This document shows, one piece after another, positions 8,536 to 17,168 of a stretch of 64,000 bases of DNA (within the stretch, counting starts at the first letter, position 1; each line of letters opens with the position of its first letter). The notes beneath the pieces are model-generated. The model made no database searches and was not told the origin of the DNA. It worked only from the letters and a program-made list of their open reading frames with translations. The position numbers and the translations under genes were made by a program. The stretch spans positions 62,001 through 126,000 of the forward strand of contig NZ_AUGD01000006.1 of the NCBI RefSeq assembly GCF_000426845.1, read 5' to 3'. This stretch comes from Bradyrhizobium sp. in8p8. Lineage in GTDB: Bacteria; Pseudomonadota; Alphaproteobacteria; Rhizobiales; Xanthobacteraceae.

Positions 8536-9158
8536 CCGATACTGCATTCATCCATCGTTTCGAGCCCGCGACCAGCGCGGGCTCTCCTCCTCTGCTGCTG
8601 CTGCACGGCACCGGCGGCGACGAGAACGACCTGCTCGGGCTCGGCAGGATGATCGCGCCCGGCGCCGCCCTGCTCTCGCCGCGCGGCCGCGTGCTCGAGC
8701 GCGGCATGCCGCGCTTCTTCCGCCGCCTCGCCGAGGGCGTGTTCGACGAGGATGACGTGCGCCGCCGCGCGCGCGAGCTCGGCGACTTCGTCGCGGAGGC
8801 GCGGCAGCGCTATGGCATCGCCGCGCCGATCGCGGTCGGGTTCTCCAACGGGGCCAACATCGCGGCGGCCCTGTTGTTGCTGAAGCCGGAGCTGCTCGCA
8901 GGCGCGATCCTGCTGCGCGCGATGGTGCCGCTGTCGGATCCGCCCAAGGCCGATCTCGGCAGCAAGCCGATCCTGCTGCTGTCCGGACACGGTGACCCGA
9001 TCGTGCCGGCGACCAATTCGGCGCGACTCGCGGCACTTTTCACGGAAGCAGGCGCGCGTGTGACCCACAAGGTCCTGCCGGCAGGCCACCAACTGTCGCA
9101 AGCCGATGTGACGCTCGCCCGCGACTGGATCGGCAACGCCGAGTCGAGGGCGGCCTGA
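8532..9158 (+). CDS. mhqD: Alpha/beta hydrolase, phospholipase/carboxylesterase family (MhqD-like)
   Basis: A 208-residue alpha/beta hydrolase. Visible features are the oxyanion-loop region LLLHGTGGDENDL, the nucleophile elbow GFSNGAN (Ser in the middle of the chain), the acid in GHGDPIVP and the catalytic His in AGHQL near the C-terminus. Length and motifs match the short carboxylesterase family that includes MhqD. It is translationally coupled to the dioxygenase (ATGA overlap) and probably acts on the ring-cleavage product or a related ester. Confidence 0.85.
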   Translation: MTDTAFIHRFEPATSAGSPPLLLLHGTGGDENDLLGLGRMIAPGAALLSPRGRVLERGMPRFFRRLAEGVFDEDDVRRRARELGDFVAEARQRYGIAAPIAVGFSNGANIAAALLLLKPELLAGAILLRAMVPLSDPPKADLGSKPILLLSGHGDPIVPATNSARLAALFTEAGARVTHKVLPAGHQLSQADVTLARDWIGNAESRAA

Positions 9159-9280
9159 CTCAGGAGCATCCCATGCCGCCGCGGGAGCTTCCGCGGCAGC
9201 ACTGGCGAGCCCTCACATCTCTCAAGGAACCTCGCGGCCATCGGGACATTGCACAGCGGACGTCGCCTGCGGAGCTGACC

Positions 9281-9403
9281 ATGCTTGAGGATCTGCGCGT
9301 GCTTGCCCAGCCCGGCGCCATCGTTGCGGTTGCCGCGGTCCTGCTGCTGATGGCTGCCGGAGGCGTTTCCATCCTGGTCGCCGCCAAGGGCTGGCCGTTC
9401 TAG
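9281..9403 (+). CDS. Small single-pass membrane protein, unknown
   Basis: A 40-residue frame starting at an ATG with GGAG six bases upstream. Residues about 10-32 form one hydrophobic helix (AIVAVAAVLLLMAAGGVSILVAA) and the protein ends KGWPF. An upstream ATG at 9173 would add 36 Arg-rich residues without hydrophobic character and is less likely. It sits between the mhqD-like gene and the cytochrome oxidase operon. I do not recognise a family; a small oxidase-associated subunit is possible but unsupported. Confidence 0.5.
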   Translation: MLEDLRVLAQPGAIVAVAAVLLLMAAGGVSILVAAKGWPF

Positions 9404-9525
9404 TCGCAGGTCGCATTCGCAGGCGGCGAAATTATCGTAAGTCAATTGCAGAGCGTCGGATCAAGCCTCCACTCGGGCCACATTGCAGGAACCGGGCTCC
9501 AGACGCTGCGACTGCCCCGCCGCTA

Positions 9526-9550
9526 GGAACCTTTGTACAATTCGCCGGTT
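9526..9550 (+). promoter_or_regulatory. Candidate EcfG (general stress sigma) promoter for the oxidase operon
   Basis: GGAAC at 9526-9530, a 16-bp spacer, then GGTT at 9547-9550. The alphaproteobacterial EcfG consensus is GGAAC-N16/17-CGTT, so this matches at all but the first base of the -10. The oxidase start codon is 33 bp downstream, with AAGGGGAG as ribosome site in between. Confidence 0.55.
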
Positions 9551-9582
9551 CCGCCTGTTCAAGGGGAGCACGGCAAGCGTTC

Positions 9583-10593
9583 ATGCCAGTCTGGGTACGA
9601 AGAGTTCTGGTGCTGTGCACGTGCTTGCCGCTGAGCGCATGCGCCGGACGTCAGTCGGCGCTCGATCCACAAGGGCTGCAATCCGAGCAGATCCGCTCGA
9701 CATTGTTCATCTTCCTCGCCGTCTCGGCTGTCGTGTGGATCGGGGTCGTCGTGGTTCTCGCGGCCGGAATGCTGCGTACCAAGCGCGCGGCCGACCGGCC
9801 GCTGGATCTCCACCAGGGGTACGAAGACCGCGCCGGACGCGTCGTGCTCTGGCTCGGGACGGCCACCGCACTCATCGTGCTCGGACTTTCCTTCGTCAGC
9901 TATGCCGGACAGCGCACCATCTTCGCCAAGGACGAGAAGGCCCTCACGCTGAAGGTCATCGGTCACCAATGGTGGTGGGAGGTCCGCTACGAGGCCGACA
10001 GCCCGCATAAGAGCTTCGTCACCGCCAATGAAATCCGCATCCCAACCGGCAAGCCCGTCAGGGTCGAGCTGGAATCCGCCGATGTGATCCACAGCTTCTG
10101 GGTGCCGAGCCTGACCGGCAAGATGGACCTCGTCACCGGGCAGAAGAACGAGCTGCAGTTCACGGCGAAAAACGCCGGCGTCTATCGTGGACAATGCGCC
10201 GAATTCTGCGGGCTCCAGCACGCCCACATGGCCTTTGCCGTGATTGCGCTGCCGCCCGACGAGTTCGAGCGCTGGCGCGAGCATGAAAACCGGAGCGCCC
10301 ACAGCCCCAGCGATCCGCTCGGCAAGCAGGGCGAGGCCCTGTTCCGGGCACGCGGGTGTGCTCTGTGCCACAACATCAGCGGCACGCTGGCCGGAGGCCA
10401 GCTTGGCCCAGACCTCACGCATATAGCAAGCCGCACGACCATCGCCGCGGGAACGCTGCCGAACACGCCTGCGACGCTCGGCGCCTGGATCTCCGATCCC
10501 CAGCACATCAAGCCCGGCAACCTGATGCCGAAAATGCCGCTGCAATCGGGCGAACTGATCGCGATCATCCATTATCTGGAGCAGCTCAAGTGA
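9583..10593 (+). CDS. coxB: Cytochrome c oxidase subunit II with fused cytochrome c domain (caa3-type)
   Basis: A 336-residue lipoprotein-type subunit II. The signal ends in a lipobox (LSAC), followed by two membrane helices (about 40-65 and 85-110). The CuA domain has the WWWEVRY aromatic stretch and the copper ligands in QCAEFCGLQHAHM. After about residue 240 a cytochrome c domain follows, with the haem motif CALCH and an axial Met in the KMP segment near the C-terminus. This fusion defines caa3-type oxidases, which take electrons from cytochrome c through the tethered haem. Its stop overlaps the GTG of the subunit I gene. Confidence 0.95.
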   Translation: MPVWVRRVLVLCTCLPLSACAGRQSALDPQGLQSEQIRSTLFIFLAVSAVVWIGVVVVLAAGMLRTKRAADRPLDLHQGYEDRAGRVVLWLGTATALIVLGLSFVSYAGQRTIFAKDEKALTLKVIGHQWWWEVRYEADSPHKSFVTANEIRIPTGKPVRVELESADVIHSFWVPSLTGKMDLVTGQKNELQFTAKNAGVYRGQCAEFCGLQHAHMAFAVIALPPDEFERWREHENRSAHSPSDPLGKQGEALFRARGCALCHNISGTLAGGQLGPDLTHIASRTTIAAGTLPNTPATLGAWISDPQHIKPGNLMPKMPLQSGELIAIIHYLEQLK

Positions 10594-12503
10594 GCACGGC
10601 CGCGGAAGAGCGCAACTTGCGGGACGACGTCCTGAACGGATTTCAGCTGACGAGACAGCTCGAACGTGTTTGGCGCACCCCGTCCGGCTTCCTCGGTGCC
10701 TTGATGTCGGTCGACCATAAGGTCGTGGGCCGCCGCTACATCCTCACCGCTTTTGTCTTTCTGCTTCTCGGCGGCATCCTTGCGGCCCTGATGCGCATTC
10801 AGCTTGCCGGGCCGGAGAAGACGTTTCTCTCCGCAGACAAGTACAACCAGATCTTCACGATGCACGGCTCGACGATGATGTTCCTGTTCGCCGTGCCTGT
10901 CATGGAAGCATTCGCCGTCTATCTCGTTCCACTGATGGTCGGCACGCGGAACATCGCCTTTCCCCGCCTGAACGCCTTCAGCTATTGGATGTTTCTGTTC
11001 GGCGGTGCTTTCCTCTGGCTTTCGTTCCTGCTCAACGTCGGCCCCGACGTCGGCTGGTTCTCATACGTTCCGCTCTCCAACCTGCAATTCTCGCCGAGCA
11101 AGCGCACCGACGTCTGGGCGCAGATGATCACCTTCACCGAGGTCGCAGCGCTCGCCGTCGCGGTCGAGATCGTCGTCACCGTGTTCAAGCAGCGCGCGCC
11201 GGGCATGACGCTCGATCGCATCCCGCTGTTCGTTTGGGCAATGCTGGTGACCGCCTTCCTGGTGATGTTCGCGATGCCCTCGGTGATGGTCGCCTCGACG
11301 TCGCTGATCCTCGACCGCCTCGTCAACACCCGCTTCTACGATTCTTCCTCGGGCGGGCATCCCCTGCTCTGGCAGCACCTGTTCTGGTTCTTCGGGCATC
11401 CCGAGGTCTACATCATCTTCATTCCCGGCACCGGCATGGTCTCGGCGATCCTGGCAACCTTCGCGCGCCGGCCGGTGGTCGGCTATCCGATCGTCATTCT
11501 GTCGCTCATCGCCACCGGATTGCTGTCGTTCGGCCTCTGGGTTCACCACATGTTCGTCACGGGCCTGCCCCAACTCGGGGCCGGGCTGTTCACGGCCTCC
11601 AGCATGCTGATCGCGGTGCCTAGCGGGCTGCAGATCTTCTGCTGGCTCGCGACGCTGTGGGACGGGCGTCCCATTTACCGGACCCCGTTGCTGTTCGTGA
11701 TCGGCTTCATCGTGATCTTCGTGCTCGGCGGTCTCTCCGGCGTCATGGTGGCCTCGGTGCCGATCGACACCCAGGTGCACGACACCTATTTCGTGGTCGC
11801 TCACTTCCATTACGTGCTGATCGGCGGTGCGGTATTTCCGCTGGTGGGCGCCGTCTATTACTGGTTTCCCAAGATCGCCGGCCGCATGTTGAGCGAGAGG
11901 CTCGGGCAATGGAATTTCTGGCTCGCCTTCATCAGCTTCAACGTCGCGTTCTTTCCGATGCACTTCCTCGGGCTGATCGGCATGCCGCGGCGGGTCTATA
12001 CCTATACCGCCGACATGGATTGGGCTCATCTGAACCTGGTGTCCAGCGTCGGCTCCTTCCTGTTCGCGCTCAGCTTCGCGCTGCTTCTGGTCAACGTGAT
12101 CTACAGTCTGCGACGGGGTGAGCTCGCAGGCGACAATCCCTGGAACGCCTCGACGCTGGAATGGGCCACGTCATCGCCGCCGCCCCCGCAGAACTTCGAT
12201 CGCATTCCCGTGGTCAAGCATCGCGATCCGCTATGGGCCGACAGCGAAATCCTGCCAGTGGCCGCCGGCCTCAGCGCGGACCGGCGCGAGGTGCTCGTGA
12301 CCTCGCTCGCGGAGGCTGAGCCGCAAATCCGAGAAGCCTCGCCGGAGCCCAGCATCTGGCCGCTGCTCACGGCAATCGCGACGGCGATCTTCTTCATCGG
12401 GTCGATCTTCACTCCCTGGGCGGTGCTCTGGGGCACGCCGCCGATCGCCGTGGCCCTGATCGGCTGGTTCTGGCCCACCGGCAGCAAGGAGGACGAGTCG
12501 TGA
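10590..12503 (+). CDS. coxA: Cytochrome c oxidase subunit I
   Basis: A 637-residue haem-copper oxidase core subunit with about 12-14 membrane helices. The GTG start at 10590 overlaps the subunit II stop; a longer upstream frame lies inside coxB and is rejected. Haem and CuB ligands appear in MHGSTMMF, GHPEVY, WVHHMF and VAHFHYVL. The GHPEVY motif with its Glu places it in the A1 class with a full D-channel. A soluble loop and one or two extra helices follow the core. It carries out oxygen reduction and proton pumping at the end of the operon's electron path. Confidence 0.95.
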   Translation: MSTAAEERNLRDDVLNGFQLTRQLERVWRTPSGFLGALMSVDHKVVGRRYILTAFVFLLLGGILAALMRIQLAGPEKTFLSADKYNQIFTMHGSTMMFLFAVPVMEAFAVYLVPLMVGTRNIAFPRLNAFSYWMFLFGGAFLWLSFLLNVGPDVGWFSYVPLSNLQFSPSKRTDVWAQMITFTEVAALAVAVEIVVTVFKQRAPGMTLDRIPLFVWAMLVTAFLVMFAMPSVMVASTSLILDRLVNTRFYDSSSGGHPLLWQHLFWFFGHPEVYIIFIPGTGMVSAILATFARRPVVGYPIVILSLIATGLLSFGLWVHHMFVTGLPQLGAGLFTASSMLIAVPSGLQIFCWLATLWDGRPIYRTPLLFVIGFIVIFVLGGLSGVMVASVPIDTQVHDTYFVVAHFHYVLIGGAVFPLVGAVYYWFPKIAGRMLSERLGQWNFWLAFISFNVAFFPMHFLGLIGMPRRVYTYTADMDWAHLNLVSSVGSFLFALSFALLLVNVIYSLRRGELAGDNPWNASTLEWATSSPPPPQNFDRIPVVKHRDPLWADSEILPVAAGLSADRREVLVTSLAEAEPQIREASPEPSIWPLLTAIATAIFFIGSIFTPWAVLWGTPPIAVALIGWFWPTGSKEDES

Positions 12504-13099
12504 GGCAGACCATCGTACGCAACGTCTCGGACCTGCCGACCTACGGCTTCGGTCCGCGCAGCGGCCCCTGGTGGGGAGCCATGGGCTTCATGGCGCTGGA
12601 AGGCATGGGCTTCGCCGTCGCGATCGGCGCCTATCTCTATCTCTACGCCGTCAACCCGACTTGGCCGATCGGCGCGCCGCCGCCCGATCTCTGGCCCGGC
12701 ACCGCCGCGACCGTGCTCTATCTGCTCAGCATCATCCCGAACCAATATACCAATCGCGTCGCGCACCGGCAGGATCTGGCGAAGACCCGCATTTGCCTGA
12801 TCATGATGGCGCTGATCGGCATCGCCCTTCTGGTGCTGCGCGGCTTCGAGTTCGCGCATCTCAACACGCGTTGGGACAATTCCGCCTACGGCTCCATCGT
12901 TTGGCTGATTCTGGGACTGCATACGGCCCATCTCGCCACCGACCTCGGCGACACCGTCGTCCTTGCGGTGCTGATGTTCACCCGTCACGCCAAGCCGCGC
13001 CGCTTCAGCGACGTGACCGACAACGTGTTCTACTGGAACTTCGTCGTGCTCGCCTGGCTGCCGCTTTACGTCCTGCTCGATTGGGTGCCGCGCCTATGA
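12500..13099 (+). CDS. coxC: Cytochrome c oxidase subunit III-like protein
   Basis: A 199-residue membrane protein with about five helices, starting at a GTG that overlaps the subunit I stop (GTGA). The WWGAMGFMALEGMGFA segment and the later GLHTAHLATDLGD stretch are typical of the subunit III family, where a Glu/His-rich region lies near the core. It is shorter than seven-helix mitochondrial-type subunit III, as in bacterial caa3 operons. Translational coupling to neighbours on both sides supports a subunit role. Confidence 0.87.
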   Translation: MRQTIVRNVSDLPTYGFGPRSGPWWGAMGFMALEGMGFAVAIGAYLYLYAVNPTWPIGAPPPDLWPGTAATVLYLLSIIPNQYTNRVAHRQDLAKTRICLIMMALIGIALLVLRGFEFAHLNTRWDNSAYGSIVWLILGLHTAHLATDLGDTVVLAVLMFTRHAKPRRFSDVTDNVFYWNFVVLAWLPLYVLLDWVPRL

Positions 13100-13449
13100 C
13101 CGAAGCCGATCGAAATGGCAAACTGCTCTATTGGGCCGGCGTGGCGCTCGGACCCGTCTCCTGGGGGCTCAACCTGCAAGGCATCTACGTGCTCGCACAT
13201 TTCTCGTGCGAGACGACGCGCGTGAGCGGCACGATCGTCAGCGTCGTGCTGGCCATCGTCGCCCTGGCGGGAACGGCGATATCGGCCCGCGCGATGCGCC
13301 GCGGCGCTGGCGCGGAATGGGTTGACGCCCAAGGCGGCGGACCCAGGTCATTCATGGCCTGGGTCGGCGTCGGCATGGGCGCGCTGTTTGCGCTGGTCAT
13401 CGCCAATCAGTTGGCCGCCTCGCTCCTGATCAGCCCATGCCTGCGCTGA
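13096..13449 (+). CDS. Small membrane protein of the caa3 oxidase operon, unknown
   Basis: A 117-residue protein with three likely membrane helices (about 12-33, 45-63 and 92-113). Its ATG overlaps the subunit III stop (ATGA) and its end overlaps the start of the CtaG-type gene, so it is part of the oxidase operon. I do not recognise a named family. A fourth-subunit-like or assembly role is plausible from position only. Many Bradyrhizobium oxidase operons carry a comparable small gene here (recollection, not checked). Confidence 0.7.
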   Translation: MTEADRNGKLLYWAGVALGPVSWGLNLQGIYVLAHFSCETTRVSGTIVSVVLAIVALAGTAISARAMRRGAGAEWVDAQGGGPRSFMAWVGVGMGALFALVIANQLAASLLISPCLR

Positions 13450-14360
13450 GACTCGCGGCACTGCTGCTTGCGCTGCTCGCGCAGCCGGCATCCGCCCATG
13501 GACTCTCGGATGTCGATTCGGGATCGCTCTGGAGCTTCGATCCCTGGCTCATGGCCCCGCTCTATATCGTTGGCATCGGCTTTTATGTTGGTACGCAGCG
13601 GTTGTGGGCACATGCGGGAGCCGGTCGGGGCGCGAGTTTCTTCCAGGTCGGCGCGTTCTGGAGCGGCTGGCTGGTCGCGGCGCTCGCGGTGACATCGCCA
13701 CTGCACTGGCTCGGCGAGCGCCTGTTCACTGCGCATATGGCCGAACATGAGCTCCTCATGGTGGTCGCCGCGCCGCTGATGGCCTACGCGCGTCTCAACG
13801 GTCCGCTGCTGTGGAGCCTGCCGGCATCGTTCCGCCCCACAGCCGGGCGTATGCTGAATGCCCCACCCGTGGCACTCGCTTGGGGCTTCATCGGTCATCC
13901 CGTGAGCGCGACGGCGGTGCATGGCCTGGCGCTCTGGGCCTGGCACGCACCGCCACTCTATGCATGGGCGCTCGCGAACCCGGCGGTACATCGGCTCCAG
14001 CACGTCAGCTTCTTTGCAACCTCGCTGTTGTTCTGGTGGGTGCTGCTGCATGGCCGCGGCGCGGGCCGCAGCACCCGCATGCGCGACGGCATCGCCGTGG
14101 CCTGCCTGTTCATCACGATCCTGCACTCGGGCGTGCTCGGCGCTCTCCTCACCGTCTCGCCACGTGTCTGGATCCCCGGTCAGGGCGCGCTCGCCGGCGA
14201 ATTCGGTCTGTCACCGCTCGAAGACCAGCAACTCGCCGGCATCCTGATGTGGGTGCCGATGGGAATCCTCTACACCGGCGCTGCGTTGTTCTTTGCTCAC
14301 CGCTGGTTGACGGTGAACGATAGCCGGGCGCCGCTCGCTCCCACGCAATATCCAGGGTGA
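13437..14360 (+). CDS. ctaG: Cytochrome c oxidase assembly protein, caa3 CtaG family
   Basis: A 307-residue membrane protein with a signal-like N-terminus (ending ASAHG) and about seven helices. Conserved His/Met-rich features of the Caa3_CtaG family are visible: HMAEHELLMVVAAPL, WAWHAPPLY, HRLQHVSFF and the ILHSGVLGAL segment. This family is needed to build active caa3 oxidase, probably in copper delivery. It overlaps the preceding small membrane gene by 13 bp and closes the oxidase operon. Confidence 0.9.
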   Translation: MPALRLAALLLALLAQPASAHGLSDVDSGSLWSFDPWLMAPLYIVGIGFYVGTQRLWAHAGAGRGASFFQVGAFWSGWLVAALAVTSPLHWLGERLFTAHMAEHELLMVVAAPLMAYARLNGPLLWSLPASFRPTAGRMLNAPPVALAWGFIGHPVSATAVHGLALWAWHAPPLYAWALANPAVHRLQHVSFFATSLLFWWVLLHGRGAGRSTRMRDGIAVACLFITILHSGVLGALLTVSPRVWIPGQGALAGEFGLSPLEDQQLAGILMWVPMGILYTGAALFFAHRWLTVNDSRAPLAPTQYPG

Positions 14361-14376
14361 GCGCCCGCTCCCGATA

Positions 14377-14402
14377 GGAACTGCAGCTTCCGTTTGAACG
14401 TT
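14377..14402 (+). promoter_or_regulatory. Consensus EcfG promoter upstream of the HbpS-like gene
   Basis: GGAAC at 14377-14381, 17 bp, then CGTT at 14399-14402, an exact match to GGAAC-N16/17-CGTT. An ATG at 14394 lies inside this promoter, which supports the start of the next gene at 14436. Confidence 0.62.
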
Positions 14403-14435
14403 CGCCTGCTGACCGAGATATCGAAGGGATCGCAC

Positions 14436-15227
14436 ATGGGCCAACGATGCGTCACGGGGACGGCTGCCGTCCTGGCGGCGGCATTATCGATGCCGGTGGC
14501 CGTGAAAGCACAAGACCAGCCCCGGCCCGCCTTGTCGTGCCCGGTCGACCACGATCAGCTCGTCGACATCCTCAAGAAGAGCGTGAAGCCTGGCGGCGGC
14601 CCCAGTAACGGCGGCCTGGACAACAACGAGTGGGCTGCGGTCGTCAACCGGCAGGGCATCGTCTGCGCGATCGCCTACAGTGGCAGCAAGGTTGACGATC
14701 AATGGCCCGGCAGCCGGGCGCTCGCAGCCGAGAAGGCCAACACGGCGAATGCGTTCAGCCTCAAGGACAAGGCGATGGCGACGGCAAATCTCTACGCGGG
14801 CGCGCAGCCGGGCGGCATCCTGTTCGGCGCGACCCTGAGCAACCCGCCGTCGCCGGAGGTCCTGTACGGCGGCGCTCCGGAGGAGTTCGGGACGGCGCAT
14901 GATCCGATGGTGGGCAAGCCCGTCGGCGGCGTGATCGTATTCGGCGGCGGACTGGCGCTCTACGATGGCAACGGCATCGCCGGCGCGCTCGGCGTCAGCG
15001 GCGATAGCTCCTGCGCCGACCACAATGTGGCCTGGCGTGTGCGCCACCTGCTCGGGCTCGACCGTGTCCCGGCCGGCGTCAGTCCGAACATGAAAGACGC
15101 GATCATCTATGACATTGGCCCGGATGGCAAAAGCGCGTCGGGCTTCGGCCACCCCAAATGCAACGGCAAGGAGGACCAGATCGCCGTCGATCTCGGCGCA
15201 GGCGTATCCGGGAATGTGGTGAGGTAG
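14436..15227 (+). CDS. Secreted GlcG/HbpS-family haem-binding-like protein
   Basis: A 263-residue exported protein. Residues 1-26 are a Sec signal (ending VKAQD). The rest resembles the GlcG/HbpS family, with the KDKAMATANLYAGAQPGGILFGATLS stretch and the GGVIVFGGGLALYD core strand. The chosen ATG has GAAGGGA about seven bases upstream; the frame could start at 14394, but that codon lies within the promoter. HbpS-like proteins are often found near PQQ alcohol dehydrogenases, and the xoxF-like gene follows. The exact role is unknown. Confidence 0.8.
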   Translation: MGQRCVTGTAAVLAAALSMPVAVKAQDQPRPALSCPVDHDQLVDILKKSVKPGGGPSNGGLDNNEWAAVVNRQGIVCAIAYSGSKVDDQWPGSRALAAEKANTANAFSLKDKAMATANLYAGAQPGGILFGATLSNPPSPEVLYGGAPEEFGTAHDPMVGKPVGGVIVFGGGLALYDGNGIAGALGVSGDSSCADHNVAWRVRHLLGLDRVPAGVSPNMKDAIIYDIGPDGKSASGFGHPKCNGKEDQIAVDLGAGVSGNVVR

Positions 15228-15264
15228 CCCGGCAATCACACTTTGGAACCAAGCGGAAGCGCAT

Positions 15265-15284
15265 GGTTTGTACCTTCACAAACC
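15265..15284. promoter_or_regulatory. Inverted repeat upstream of the xoxF-like gene
   Basis: GGTTTGT-ACCTTC-ACAAACC is a perfect 7-bp inverted repeat 48 bp upstream of the alcohol dehydrogenase start. There is no T-run after it, so an operator is more likely than a terminator. The protein that might bind is not known. Confidence 0.5.
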
Positions 15285-15332
15285 GGCCTGCAAAGCCGCA
15301 CGGCCTCGTCATCGCCGTGGAGATCTTCACAT

Positions 15333-17168
15333 ATGCTAGTGCGTGTTCTCGCGCGATTGCTGAGCGTGCCTTGCGCCCTCGTTGCGTTGCTGTCCTCCGC
15401 TTTGGCACAGAGCGATCTGGCGAGCCGCATGAAGGACCCCAGCCAATGGCCGATGGCGGCACGCGACTACGCGAACACCCGGTACAGTGAACTCGACCAG
15501 ATCAACACGACCAACGTGGCGCGCTTGCAGCTGGCTTGGACTTTCTCGCTCGGCGCCGATCGCGGCCAGGAGGCGGCACCGCTCGTGGTGGACGGCACGA
15601 TGTATGTGGTCGGTCCCTATGCAGGCCCCTATCCCAACCGCGTGTTTGCGCTGGATGCGACAACAGGCGAACTCAAATGGTCCTATGCGCCGAAGCCGGA
15701 GCCCGCCGCTGCCGGCGTTGCCTGCTGCGACGTAGTCAATAGAGGGCTCGCCTTCGACGACGGCAAAGTCTTCCTCAATACGCTCGATAACCACACCGTG
15801 GCGATCGATGCCAAGACCGGCAAGGAGCTTTGGCACACCAAGCTCGGCGAAATCAACAAGGGCGAGACGATCACGATGGCGCCCGTCGTCGTGAAAGGGA
15901 AGGTTCTGGTCGGCAACAGCGGCGGCGAGCTGGGCGTGCGCGGCTGGATCACCGCGCTCGACGAGAACACCGGTGCCATCGTCTGGCGCGCCTACTCCAC
16001 CGGGCCCGACAAGGACGTGCTGATCGGAGACGACTTCAAGCCATTCTATGAGCATCTCAAGGGCGCCGATCTCGGGGTAAAGACCTGGCCTGCCGATCGC
16101 TGGCAGGTCGGTGGCGGCACGGTCTGGGGATGGATCTCCTATGATCCTGACCTGAACCTGATCTATTACGGCACCGCCAATCCGAGCCCATGGAATGCCA
16201 ACCAGCGCAGCGGGGACAATCTCTGGAGCGCATCCATCTTCGCCAGGGACCCCGACACCGGTCGTGCGAAGTGGGGCTATCAGTTCATCCCGCACGATCT
16301 GTTCGACCATGATGAGGTCAACGAGAACGTGCTGGTTGACCTCGAGCTCAATGGCCAGCCGCGCAAGGTGCTGATTCATCCCGGTCGCAACGGCTACATG
16401 TACGTCATGGACCGCGCCACCGGCGAAGTCATCTCGGCTGACGCCTATGAGTTCGTCAACGTCTACAACGGTGTCGATCTCAAGACCGGCAAGATCATCC
16501 CGAACGAGGAAAAGACGCCGCTGGTCGGCAAGACAGTCGAGAACATCTGCCCTGCCGCCCCGGGTGCGAAGGACTGGCAGCCGAGCGCATGGTCGCCGCG
16601 CACGAAACTGCTCTACGTGCCGCATCAGCATCTCTGCATGAACTTCAAGGCCTCGCAGGTCGGCTACATCGCGGGCACGCCCTATATCGGCGCGGACGTC
16701 GACATGTATGCCGGACCCGGCGGCCATCGCGGCGAGTTCATGGCGTGGGACCCTGTCGCGCGCAAGAAGGTCTGGGAGATCAAGGAGAAACTGCCGGTCT
16801 GGAGCGGAGCGCTGGTGACCGCCGGCGACGTCGCGTTCTATGGCACCATGGATCGCCTGTTCAAGGCGGTGGATGCCAAGGATGGGCGTGTGCTCTGGCA
16901 ATTCCGCGCCGGCTCCGGCTTCGTAGGCCAGCCGGTTTCCTACCGCGGCTCCGATGGACAACAGTATATCGCGATCCTGTCGGGCGTCGGCGGCTGGCCC
17001 GGCGTCGTCGCCAACGCCGAGGTGGATCAACGTGTGCGCAACGGCGCACTCGGCTTCACCGGCGCGACGCAGGACTTGCCGTTCTATACCGCCGGCGGCA
17101 GCGAACTGCTCGTGTTCAGGCTGGGCGGCGCAACTGGCGAGGATCCAAGTCGTGCGCCCGCGAAATAG
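15333..17168 (+). CDS. xoxF: Lanthanide-type PQQ-dependent alcohol dehydrogenase (XoxF-like)
   Basis: A 611-residue periplasmic quinoprotein with signal peptide (residues 1-24, ending SALAQS). The eight-bladed propeller is indicated by repeated W-motifs (for example DATTGELKWSY, DAKTGKELWH). The vicinal disulfide is visible as CCDVVNRG. The catalytic region reads HDLFDHDEVN: the first Asp is the catalytic base, and the Asp two residues later is the extra metal ligand of lanthanide enzymes (calcium MxaF has Ala there). It oxidises methanol or another primary alcohol and passes electrons to cytochrome c. The start at 15333 has GGAG upstream and gives a proper signal. xoxJ-like and cytochrome genes follow. 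Confidence 0.85.
   Translation: MLVRVLARLLSVPCALVALLSSALAQSDLASRMKDPSQWPMAARDYANTRYSELDQINTTNVARLQLAWTFSLGADRGQEAAPLVVDGTMYVVGPYAGPYPNRVFALDATTGELKWSYAPKPEPAAAGVACCDVVNRGLAFDDGKVFLNTLDNHTVAIDAKTGKELWHTKLGEINKGETITMAPVVVKGKVLVGNSGGELGVRGWITALDENTGAIVWRAYSTGPDKDVLIGDDFKPFYEHLKGADLGVKTWPADRWQVGGGTVWGWISYDPDLNLIYYGTANPSPWNANQRSGDNLWSASIFARDPDTGRAKWGYQFIPHDLFDHDEVNENVLVDLELNGQPRKVLIHPGRNGYMYVMDRATGEVISADAYEFVNVYNGVDLKTGKIIPNEEKTPLVGKTVENICPAAPGAKDWQPSAWSPRTKLLYVPHQHLCMNFKASQVGYIAGTPYIGADVDMYAGPGGHRGEFMAWDPVARKKVWEIKEKLPVWSGALVTAGDVAFYGTMDRLFKAVDAKDGRVLWQFRAGSGFVGQPVSYRGSDGQQYIAILSGVGGWPGVVANAEVDQRVRNGALGFTGATQDLPFYTAGGSELLVFRLGGATGEDPSRAPAK

Noticed and set aside
15245..15268. GGAAC-N15-GGTT upstream of the xoxF-like gene as another EcfG promoter
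   Set aside because: Spacer is one base too short for the consensus and the -10 is imperfect; the GGTT is also part of the inverted repeat.
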